Part shown: positions 11,726 through 21,000 of the stretch, piece after piece
Numbering within the stretch: the stretch's first letter is position 1
Layout of the letters: every line of letters starts with the position of its first letter
NCBI GenBank assembly: GCA_001599975.1
Contig: BCIO01000002.1
Location: 496,001 to 560,000 of the forward strand
Source of the DNA: Cystobasidiopsis lactophilus
Taxonomy: Eukaryota; Basidiomycota; Agaricostilbomycetes; Agaricostilbales; Chionosphaeraceae
Length of the DNA: 64,000 nucleotides
Reading direction: 5' to 3'
Program-made: the position numbers and the translations under genes
The notes under the pieces: model-generated
Database searches by the model: none
Told to the model about the DNA's origin: nothing
What the model saw: the letters and a program-made list of their open reading frames with translations, nothing else

Positions 11726-12399
11726 AGTTGACTATAGTGGAACACGAGATCGGTGGCGAGCTGCTCGGTGCCGGCTTGAAAGTAAAACAGGCAGGAAGCT
11801 ACAATAGCAATCGGCATTCACCGGGGCTCTTCTACCGACGAGCACAGTGCCACTTGTGACTTCTTTTGGTTGAGAGTCTCAACTAAAATAGAGAAGAAAA
11901 GGCCGGGTAGATCGACTTCAGGTTGACAATTGCGAGACACATTTCTGAAGGCGTCGATCCCGCATCGGCAGCCGCAAGTCGCGACGTGAACAAGGACCGA
12001 CGCCACAGACCAAGGAATAGTTGCCTTAGGCAATCAGCCGCGTACGCATGTCGTGATGCGAGCGCAAGGGCCAAAACTGGTGGCTGCCGGCGCCAGACCG
12101 CCTGAGCAGGCCAATGATGGGACGCGCTCAATTCCTTCATGGTTATTTTCTTGCTAGTTTCCAAGACTTCGTGACATTTACTTTACAAGACGGTGCGTCT
12201 GGAATTTCAGCGACGGCGAGACGAATTGTCTTGAGATCTAACATTCCTGCCCCAGCACCCCTTGGGTATGATTCGGCATCCCTGGAGTACTATCTGCATT
12301 GCGTGGACATGGTCATTGCGCAGATGCTGCCGTGGAAAAGCCTGCACACACCTGTTGCCCCGCCACGCCCATCGGCACTGGTCTTAGCCTTTGAGAAAA
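11726..12399. other. Intergenic, no gene seen
   Basis: Lies between the start of the thioesterase gene and the stop of F-box copy D. Contains short frames on both strands with no recognisable domain; presumably promoter of the minus-strand thioesterase and 3' region of copy D. Confidence 0.4.
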
Positions 12400-13653
12400 T
12401 CAAGCCGAGTCCGTCAACAGTTGCACTATCAGGTCTGAGGGAACGCCGCAAGTGCAAAAAAGGTTGGGCCTCGACGCGACGGGAGCCGGAGTGGCGATGC
12501 GATGCCGCGTGTGCTGTCCGAGATGGAACCTTCGAAGGTTTGGGAGGAGGGATGCCGCGCCAAAGAGTGTGATGACATCCTTCAAAAGATTGACCGTGGT
12601 GACAACTTGATCGCAAACCACATGCAAGGAGGCGAGCGAGTCGGGCAGCCATCCCAAGAACGCCGCCGTCTCTTCCTTGCAGGCAAAGAACGAGAGGCCG
12701 ACCAGTGGCACTTGGTGAAACGACTGTGGAAAAGCCACTGGTCCTATACGGAGGGCCCGGAGGTTGGTGAGCGAGCGAAAGTTGGGTAGGTTGCTCGTGC
12801 ACAAATCCGGCCAGCGCAAAGGCGTCGTAAGGCTAAGCTGTTCCAGGTAGTGACCGCAGCAACCAAGAATGAGCGAAATGGCATTCAAGTCGACGTCCTC
12901 CAGTTCTAGATGCCTTAGGCGAGCCGAAAACAGTGGGTTCTTGCCGAAAGCCACAGCGAGGTCGTCTCGAATGGGCGGTAGGTCGGCCAGTTTGATGTGA
13001 GTCAAGGTGACCGGCTGGAAGGGTCTGTCCATAGTGAAGAAAGGGTGGTCAAAAGTGCAACAGCGAATGTCACAGGACCGGAGAGCCGGCGAGCTGGTGA
13101 GCAAAGGTCCGAGCTGGGCGATCCAAATCCGGCCGCCTCCAAAGAGCAAGTCGCCCATGTTCGAGCCCGAAGGCCGCAAGACTATGGTGGTCAGCTGGAG
13201 CTTGGAGAGTCCCTGTGGTTGCGAAGTTAGCACGCGCACTTGGGAAGCACGGGAGTGCGGGAAACTCACCCGATAAAGGCCATCGAAGTTGATTCGGGGT
13301 GACCAGAAAAGATGCAGGACCTCCAGGTTGGAGCACATCGCAATCACCTGCGAGTCCAAACCCCAGCCCATGGCATGCTCGTCCACCTCCAATTCTTGAA
13401 CCTTTGCAGCTAGCTCGACCGCCTTCGGCTCGGGGCTCGCCGACAGCAGCTCAACGAATCTGCCAGTGCGTCTTCTGGTTTGCTCGGATTGGCCGGCCAA
13501 GCGGATTCTCTGGTACAGCCGGCGCTGACATGCAGGCCACAGTTGCCGCGATCCCAAAAATGCGGCCAAGTCTTGAGCTGTGGCGGCCTCTCCGGGATAC
13601 AGAAAGGCAATGATACGCTCAATCAGCTCGATTGGCAGCGCTGGTGGCGGCAT
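12400..13653 (-). CDS. F-box/LRR-like protein (copy D)
   Basis: Exon 1 13653-13270 (128 codons) starts MPPPALPIELIERIIAFLYP and continues QLWPACQRRLYQRI, the family F-box-like signature. A 57-nt phase-0 intron 13269-13213 (gtgagt...cacag) can also be read through because its length is a multiple of three and it has no stop; its consensus ends and conserved family position argue that it is spliced. Exon 2 13212-12400 has LRR-like runs (LRHLELEDVDLNAISLIL, LEQLSLTTPLRWPDL, LTNLRALRIGPVAF). Probable SCF adaptor by family. Solitary copy, divergent from the permease gene. Confidence 0.72.
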   Translation of the reverse strand: MPPPALPIELIERIIAFLYPGEAATAQDLAAFLGSRQLWPACQRRLYQRIRLAGQSEQTRRRTGRFVELLSASPEPKAVELAAKVQELEVDEHAMGWGLDSQVIAMCSNLEVLHLFWSPRINFDGLYRVSFPHSRASQVRVLTSQPQGLSKLQLTTIVLRPSGSNMGDLLFGGGRIWIAQLGPLLTSSPALRSCDIRCCTFDHPFFTMDRPFQPVTLTHIKLADLPPIRDDLAVAFGKNPLFSARLRHLELEDVDLNAISLILGCCGHYLEQLSLTTPLRWPDLCTSNLPNFRSLTNLRALRIGPVAFPQSFHQVPLVGLSFFACKEETAAFLGWLPDSLASLHVVCDQVVTTVNLLKDVITLFGAASLLPNLRRFHLGQHTRHRIATPAPVASRPNLFCTCGVPSDLIVQLLTDSA

Positions 13654-14219
13654 GCTCGCGAAGTTTGGCTCGAGCGGTCGTGCCGTCGTTGCGGCGCTCC
13701 AACCTCGACCTTTCCCCTCTCATGCGCATTCAGTGCGACCCTCTCACAAGATCTCACATCTGGCTCCCTCCAGATGCCACTCAAGGCTGTTACTGCGAGC
13801 CTTTGAGAGCTGAGTTCTGACAAAACACAAACGCGGTTTTTGGTGGCAAGCTGCCATCGCGCCCTCTCTTCCTACTTTTCATCTGTTCGCCCAAGACTTA
13901 GGTTACACTTCTCTTGAGCGGATGTACTGCAATGGCTGCGGATGGCAGAAAACAAATCACTCGGACTCCTTCAATCGGTCTTCATTTTTTAGCTGCTGGA
14001 CTCGCGCTGTGCCGCTGGCTTTGTCTGTGGCTTCATCGCTCTGCTGGGCCCTGGCAGCTCCAGCTCAACTTCTTGAACGCCAAGCAAGATATTTTTGTTA
14101 CCCGCGCTAATCAGCCTTATCTGCCGGAGTGCCCGCAAAATGTGCGCGCGTCATCGATGTTGCCATCCGGCCCTCCTTTTGTCTTCTCTGAAGGGCCAGC
14201 ATCTGCCTCATCATCAGCA

Positions 14220-16500
14220 ATGGATAAAAAGGTGTCAGCAGAGGCCGTGCCTGTGACCAGCACGAAAACAGCCGGCCACCACGACCATGACACTGATGAT
14301 TTGGCGGCGCTGGGTATTCAACAAGAGCTGCGACGTGAATGGTCCCTATTGCAGAACTTTGGGATCAGCTTTTCTGTGATCAGTTGTATTACCGGCATCT
14401 CCACGCTCTTCAAATATGGGCTCACGACTGGCGGGCCTTCGTGCGTTCATGCCTTGCCTCTTCATCATTTCACGATCCTGACCTCTGGAAAGGGTGATGA
14501 TATACGGATGGATAGTCGTCTCTTTTTTCACCATGTTCGTGGCCCTAGCAATGGCAGAGTGAGCAGAGATCCTTGCATTTGGGCGTCATCGATTCTGACC
14601 GCATTTTGTTTGCGCTGTAGGATTGTTAGGTTGGTGTCGCACCACTTCATGTAGGACTTTGCGCTGAGTGACCTCGTCCTGGGCCGTTTAGCGCCTTCCC
14701 AAGTGCCGGCGGACCTTACTTGTATGTGGCGCCCGTTTTGCATACCTGACGGCGATGCTAACATATCGAGCAGCTGGGCTTGTGCGTCATTCTATTGTTG
14801 AATGACCTGTTGAATGACGGAAAACCTGGACCGAATGCGATCTCCACCAGGTGCGGTCGCGCCGCCAAGATGGGCACCCTTCGCTGCTTGGATGACGGGG
14901 TATTTCAACTTGATCGGTCGTTAGTACCCATTCAGTTGAGTTGCTGTGCGGCTTTTGATGCGAGCGCCTTGACAGAGGTTGCCGTTACAACAAGTGAGAC
15001 GACCGAGCCACCCATTCTTTTTTGTCCGGGACCTAAAACGAGTCCCTAGGCATCTGCTATGGCGGAGCTAGTTTTATCGTGCGTCATTCCTTCTGAGCTC
15101 AGCGCCAAACCCGCGCCCACGACCAACGCTCGTTTCGACAGGCCACTGGAGCAGCAATGTTAAAGCCTGATTTTGTGCCTGATGCGTGCGACCCTTTGCA
15201 TATGCTTCTAATGGGGCATCAACTCACACGCGACTCTCAGGAACAACATTTGTGGCATCTACGCCGGTGTGCTTATCGCCCAGGCGACGCTGAACACCTT
15301 CTCGGTCGGCATCCTCAAATATTTGAACAACACGAGTATCGTGCTCCACTCTTTGGGATGCTTTTCGCTGGCAATTGCCGTGGTCGCATCTGCCCCTACA
15401 CATCCCGACGCCAAGTTCGTCTTTCAAAATTTTGTGGACATGACGGGCGACCCCGGGTGGAGCGTCCGAGCATCGCCCGCCTATGTGGCTTGCATTGGTA
15501 TCCTCATAGCCCAATACACCATCACTGGGTTTGACGCCTCGGCGCATCTTGCCGAAGAAACTCGCGACGCTTCTGCGAAGGCACCCTGGGGCGTTTTGCT
15601 CTCCGTTGGCTGCTCAGCGGTCTTTGGTACGCTTCATCTGACAACTTTTAACTTTAACAAAGTTTGACCGGGTACCGGCTGCAACAGGCTTGTTCCTTCT
15701 GCTCTGCTTCCTCTTCTCCATCCAGGATCTGGACGCTACTATCGGCACCTCGACCGGCCAGCCTGTTGCCCAGATCTTCCTTGACTGTGTGGGCGACACT
15801 GGTGCACGCGTATTGGTCGCCATCATCTGCATCTGCATCTTCCTCTGCGGCACCTTCTCAATGACTTCGAGTGCGTGCTGCCTCTCTTATCCTTGTTGCG
15901 TCGCAACGCCGACTGGTCCTCGACCAGACTCGCGCATGATGTACGCATTCTCGAGAGATCACGCCATGCCATTCGCCCGCCTCTGGTATCACACCGACAA
16001 GAACGGAACGCCCAATCGAACGGTGTGGCTAGCCGCCTTGCTGGCTTTCTGCTTGGGCCTCCCAGCTCTTGGATCTGCTGTCGGTGAGCTCCACCAATTC
16101 TTTTGTTTGAGTAACAATCTTAAGTAATTCGAGATCCACAGCCTTCTCCGCCGCCACTTCAATCGCTACCTCGGGCCTCTACATCTCTTACGCCATTCCC
16201 ATCTTGATTCGGGTCTGCTGCAACTCGTCCTTCAAGAAGGGCGTCTGGCACCTCGGTCGTTTCTCCATTCCCGTCGGCATCGTCGCTTGCCTCTGGGTGG
16301 CGTTCATCACGATCGTCTTTGTGCTCCCTGAAGCCAACCCCGTCAATTCCCAGACGCTAAACTACTGTCCAGTAGCCATTGGAATTGTGTTCTTCTTTGC
16401 GCTGACCTACTGGGGCTTGTCTGGGCGCAAGTGGTTCAAGGGTCCGCAACTTGGGATCGACGGTGGAGAGAAGGAAGGGTACTACTCTTCGTCGGCTTAA
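14220..16500 (+). CDS. GABA/amino-acid permease (APC superfamily, Uga4-like)
   Basis: Plasma- or vacuolar-membrane amino-acid/GABA/choline-type permease. Start chosen at 14220 (MDKKVSAEAV), followed by IQQELRREWSLLQNFGISFS, the N-terminal signature of fungal GABA permeases. Family blocks in order: VMIYGWIVVSFFT, EIVSAFPSAGGPYFW, WAPFAAWMTGYFNLI, NNICGIYAGVLIAQATLNTF, LNNTSIVLHSLGCFSLAIAV, DPGWSVRASPAYVA, YTITGFDASAHLAEETRDAS, SRMMYAFSRDHAMPFARLW, and C-terminal KWFKGP. About eleven introns; around 14559-14850 the exons are 9, 30 and 8 nt long, and only with these does the conserved SAFPSAGGPYFW block read correctly. The gene appears intact. Donor gtcgtt after NLI is weak. Confidence 0.83.
14621..14629 (+). 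other. 9-nt micro-exon of the permease
   Basis: Sequence gattgttag between an acceptor (gctgtag, intron 14559-14620) and a donor (gttggt, intron 14630-14691). Joining GA|GATTGTTAG|C gives E-I-V-S, continuing the conserved AE(I)xSAFPSAGGP block. No other joining keeps the frame. Confidence 0.6.
14774..14781 (+). other. 8-nt micro-exon of the permease
   Basis: Sequence ctgggctt after a 52-nt intron (gtatgt...gcag, with a good tgctaac branch site) and before a gtgcgt donor of a 69-nt intron ending at 14850. Joining TT|CTGGGCTT|GT gives F-W-A-C, matching the GGPYFWA family motif. Confidence 0.55.
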
Positions 16501-16750
16501 GTGCGCGCGCAGACTCCGATGTCCAAGCTTCCACGGGAGCATTTTTTGGGTCAGCCCGTCCAGGTATCATGTTGAGAGCACTTTGGGTTGCGCAATTCTG
16601 CGCCCAGGATTGACTGCAAAGCGCTACGCCAGCAAGCACACTCTCCCGTACACAAGAAGTGAATGAGGATCAGACCAATACGGGAGAATATATGGATTAT
16701 TGCACGAGATGGGGTATTAGACTACCAGAGTAAAAAAAGGAAGCCAGCGA

Positions 16751-17643
16751 CTACCAAGGCAGCTGCTTCCTCTCATAGGTCCACAGGTGGGCGCTATCCT
16801 CTGGCTTGGCCTTGGCGAACAGCTCCAAGATGCCCTTGACGCTCTCTTCCGGGGTGATGTCGGCCGGGCCGCTGGGTCCACCGGTCATGTCCGTCTGCAA
16901 AGCGCGCGATGTTAGGGCACGGCCACAAAGGCTGGAGGGAAAGCCAAACGAACCTTGACGTAGCCAGGATGGTAGGCGAGAACGGTCCATTCGGGACCAA
17001 GAGCCAAGTAGTACTTCATGCTGAGCTGGTCGACCGCTGCCTTCGATACCGAGTACGCTCCGGTGATGGCGCCGAAGTACTTGAGCTCGACGGAACCGAG
17101 GGTGGATGAGGTGTTGAAGATTTGCTTCGCGTGGCCGCGCTTGAGAGCGGGCAGGAAAGCCTCGGTGGTGAGGTAGACGCCGATCACGTTGACATTGAAA
17201 TGGTCTTGAAGCTCGGCAGCCGAGCTGTTCATCCACTCAGAAGGGGACTAATGCAGAACACATGAGAAGAGCAGCCCACCTTTCCGTGATTGGCTTCCAA
17301 GAGCTGAGGATGCCGCTGTTGTTGACCAGGACGTCGAGGCCGCGGTGGGCGAATGGAAAGGCCTCGAAAGCCTCGGCGGCATGCTTGACGCTGGCTGCGT
17401 TGGTGACATCGAGGGGCAAGGTGAACACTCGATCAGGCCGGGCGGCAGCGAGGGCATCGAGCTGGGCCGAGGCGCTGCGGAAGGTGGCGACGACAATGTT
17501 GCCACCAGTCTCGGTGAGCTGCTTGGTGATTTCGAAGCCCAAACCACGGCCAGCGCCAGCTGTGAATGAGGGTGAGCAGGCATATTGAGATAAGGACTTT
17601 GCGCGACGAGCTCACTGATGAGGTAGACTTTGGAGGCAGACAT
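16751..17643 (-). CDS. Short-chain dehydrogenase/reductase (SDR, C-factor-like)
   Basis: NAD(P)-dependent oxidoreductase, probably cytosolic. Four exons: 17643-17616, 17559-17280, 17224-16954 and 16894-16751. Splicing the first two restores the Rossmann glycine motif TGAGRGLG right after MSASKVYLI. Further SDR marks are LDVTNAASV, DVLVNNSGI (NNxG), FNTSS with the catalytic Ser, and YSVSKAAVD (YxxxK). After GYVK the last exon gives TDMTGGPSGPADITPEESV, typical of the csgA/C-factor group, and the gene ends KQLPW. All three introns (55-61 nt) have GT-AG ends. Length about 240 residues is normal for classical SDRs. Substrate unknown. Confidence 0.87.
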
Positions 17644-18719
17644 GTTGTTGCGGGACTAGTACGAGATGAATTTAAAGAGCAAGAGGAGGAGGAAGATGTA
17701 GAGAAAGTAGCGGGAAGAGAGGGAGTATTTATACCCAGCCGTCGCCTTGGTCAGCAGAAACCGCCGTCGTTCTGGTTGACTAATGGCAGGAGCTGACAAG
17801 ACGCAGTACTCAGCAATGAAGCAGTCGTCACCGACAGACGCGCAAGTGCGCGCAGAAGCGCTCGCTCAGCGGCCCAGGATCCACGACTCGGGGGCCGCTT
17901 GACTGAGTGGCCAGTGGCCGGCGCTGGAATTGGAGACACGGGTGGGAGGGCAGCGGCTGTCGCTCCATCAGCGGTCATCACAGCTAAATATCACATAGGA
18001 CCATGCAGACAGGTCATGAGGGAATGACAGTGGACGTCAAGAGAGAGAAATTGGAGGTTGAGAAGCGACGACGATTTGGGCAGCCGGCGACTTTAATGCG
18101 CTTTTTCGCGCTGCTGGTGACTTGGTCTCGTGCATTTGGTGCTTCTGTTTCTGTTGGTGTGGTGCGGGGATTGGCCAATGCGCGTCCGGAGCAGCTGCGC
18201 CTCCGACGGGGCCTTTTGCTCCTCACCTGAACAGAGGGCGATTTTCAGTCTCCGTGCCTTGCCTCTGCCGCTCTCGGCAGTGATCTGATGTCTTTGCGCT
18301 ATAAAAGGCGAAAGAAGAACGGAGATTACAATCGACGCTCTGAATCTCACTCCAGCGCCTCTCGCTCCAGCATCCAGCGAGCGGCCCGTAAGTAGAGGTG
18401 GCTCTTCCTTTGCCACCCTGCTGCGTTTTGCTATCTCAACTCAAATCTCTTTGAATGCTTTGCGCCACTTCATCGCTTAGAGCAAGGCAGAGGAAGCTCG
18501 ACCACCATCCTGCTTGTCGGCCCTGCCAGCTCTCCTGCCACTACCAAGAACCCTCGCCAGCACCTAATAGGACCAACTTGATCCGAGATTTGTTGGCCAC
18601 TACCCTGACCACTAACACAAGTGAATCGACGCCTTCGAAGGGCTCGGAGTCAAATGCTTGCAAAATGATGGCTACCAGGGTGCCCTCCCTGCTCTTCAAC
18701 AGGTTTTATATATTCATTG
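17644..18719. other. Gene-poor stretch with an orphan TATA-like box
   Basis: No gene recognised. A good TATA-like element (ctataaaagg) lies at about 18299 and points rightward, but nothing after it reads as a known protein; the longest frame (from 18455) has no recognisable domain. It may be a relic promoter or belong to an untranslated or fast-evolving gene. Confidence 0.35.
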
Positions 18720-19130
18720 AATTGCCGGGGTGTGTCTGCTCAAGCAAAATCTGCTCCTCGAGCACCGGGAAGAGTCGAGCGCCTCTTCCATCCCCATCAA
18801 CGAGCTGGAATACGTCCTGGAAGAAACCCGGCTGTCGCTGCTGAGGCTGTACGAGCTCTTCAAGGGCACCTTGGTCTCTTTGGTCGCCAGCTCGCCTTCC
18901 ACTTCCTTATCACCTGGGATTCCACCAATATCTACTGAGAACGAGGAAGGGAAGGTGTCGAAGGCCTCGATCAAAGGACATGACCTAGCACCACTTGGCC
19001 TTCCATCTTAAGTCTGGTGAGCCTAACTATAGTCGACTCCTATTATGAGTTCCAAAATTAAAGAGGGGCACCAGGGGATGGTCCCGACCTCGTTCTCGCC
19101 GTCGACTCGAGCCGCTCGCCTTGTTTCCGT
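18720..19130 (+). pseudogene. Decayed fragment of the 3' end of a CLC chloride-channel gene
   Basis: Reads LLKQNLLLEHREESSASSIP, then INELEYVLEETRLSLLRLYE and LFKGTLVSLVASSPS, closely matching the C-terminus of the CLC gene at 30.1-33.0 kb (LLKQALLLVHRDESSVSSVP, LYELFKGALVASSPT). The similarity continues into the non-coding 3' flank (both have tagcaccacttggcc, atcttaagtctggtg and ggcaccagggga words). Only the last CBS-proximal segment is present, with no channel helices upstream, so this is a truncated copy. It keeps about 22 bp (after INE) that the 33-kb copy has lost. Confidence 0.65.
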
Positions 19131-21000
19131 GCACCTCCGGTATCAGTGAGCCTTTCGCTGTCTTTCTTACATTCGAATGCTCAGAACTATCCATTGTGGT
19201 GACCAGACTGCACTGCCTTGGCTTCTTCGATGAAGGTGGGTCGAGCCTTCAAAGGCTTGCGTAAAGCTTGAAGGCTGACCTAAAGCTTTGCTTGGCCACT
19301 CATAACGATCAGCCTCACAAGATTCACTCTGCTTCGCCCTTCTCGCTTTGGAAGCAATCGCGGGGTTGAGCGTGGCGCCCTCCAGTCCATCATCTCCAAC
19401 CTCACCAACCCGGTGGCGTCTGCTCGTCCAGCGTTGGGCAGCATGCCTTCAAGCCCACGATTCTTTGATTGCCCCCTCCAAGCTCTCTCGCAGCTTGCTA
19501 GAGGGTCACAGATTCGACGCAAGCTTGTAGCGAGCACGCATGCGAGGCGGGCGCTCCCTTTGCAATCCATCCAGTTCGATGCAAGGGGTAAACCCCATTG
19601 GACCCCACTGAAGTGTCTGCCAACCAAGGGCAGATTTGAGTGAGGTGAAAGGAAGGGGTCTGAGTCTCATCGACCCCCTCAGAGTTTTTTTCGCGCGCGG
19701 AGAAAAACTCAGGTTCTTGCTCCCTTTCTGTGCACTTTATTCTGAACAGAGCAATGCTTGCCCCTCTGAGTGCTGGCGAGAACGCAAGGTTTCTGTCAGA
19801 GGACTTGTCGTGAAACTGCCTGCGCTCTCAGCCAGCGGACCCCAACTCTGCTCTGCACTTTGTCACGAGCCTTGGAGCCTCGCCGAAGCGTGGCGGGCCT
19901 TTGTCAGAGAACGCTGCGCATCGATTTTCTCTAAAAGAGGTTGAATGAGCGCGATCGCCACACCCGTATCCGAGCTATTTGACCTTGAAGGCGGGGAGAG
20001 CCGTCCGCAATGTACGGACATCTCCCCCGGCTGTTTTCTACCTCTGTTTTCTTCCCCCGTCGGTCTGTAGCCTTGACAGTTGGCACACAAGTTCTTCTAC
20101 ATTACCACAAGAGTCTGGCAAGTTTCTGAGTACCTTTGTTGTGCGCGACCTCCAGAGGCGCATATATACTCCCCTTGCCCCGTTGCTTGCTTCCCTCTCG
20201 GTCGATTCTGGCGTCGGGACCTTCTCCAACTAACTTATTCGCATGCCGATCTTTGCTCTGACGACCGTCGCGAACACCTATGGCACCAACGGGTCGTCTT
20301 GACCATGCGTGAACACCCCGACCTCGCTGGCCGCTTGCGCCTCCTTCTGTCGATACCCGCGCTTTATTAGGAAGGCATCTCAATATGAAGAGTTGCAGTG
20401 CCAGGCCAAAGGAGAGGAACAGGAAGGACGGGGGATCATCTTCCAGTCTTCGCCTCCTCTGCTTGTACAAATAGGCGATCCTTTGCATGGCGAAATGACG
20501 AAACGCTCGTGCTGTATTTAAAGCATCCTCCCATGTCTTGTTGCGTAGTTCCAATCGACTGCCGCCACTGACCACAATTTCCTTCAGATTTGCTCCACGG
20601 CGTCGTGCGGAGCGGCGAGCTCGCTTCGCTGCAGTTCGCCAGCGAATAAGGCCCTTTTCCTTGGGTGCCCTCTAGCACCACACAGCACACCGCTACTGGA
20701 CACCCAGCGCCATCGTGGACAAGCGCCGAGGAAGCGAAGGACGGTCGAGCCTGCTCTTGTTGACCGAGCAAGGCACGGTGTAGCACCGATCTTGGCTCTG
20801 TGCGTGTCGTAACTCTTAGACACGCTGGATCTGGCTAAGTCCTTTTGGGGAAACAGGGTTTGGTTCGACTTGGGCGTGCTGCCTGAATGCCAGCAGCAGC
20901 TCTTCCCAAACAACAAGTTTGCGCCTGACGCTCGGCCCAGGCCGCTTTGCCCTGTGACCAGCCTTTCAGCGTGAGTCCTTGAAGATGCCTCTTCGCCAAG
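19131..21000. other. Gene-poor stretch; TATA-like box and small hairpin
   Basis: No gene recognised with confidence. A perfect 8-bp-arm inverted repeat (gagttttt ... aaaaactc) spans about 19681-19709, and a TATA-like element (catatatactcc) lies at about 20161, some 80 bp before an ATG at 20242 that opens only a 19-codon frame. The TATA box may belong to the sorting-nexin-like gene downstream, whose 5' exons I could not resolve. Confidence 0.35.

Noticed and set aside
13213-13269. Reading F-box copy D as one 417-codon exon
   Set aside because: The 57-nt in-frame segment has consensus gtgagt and cacag ends and sits exactly at the family's conserved intron position, so splicing is more likely.
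18299-18310. TATA-like box as proof of a gene at 18.4 kb
   Set aside because: No downstream frame has a domain, good splice pattern or similarity; kept only as a note.
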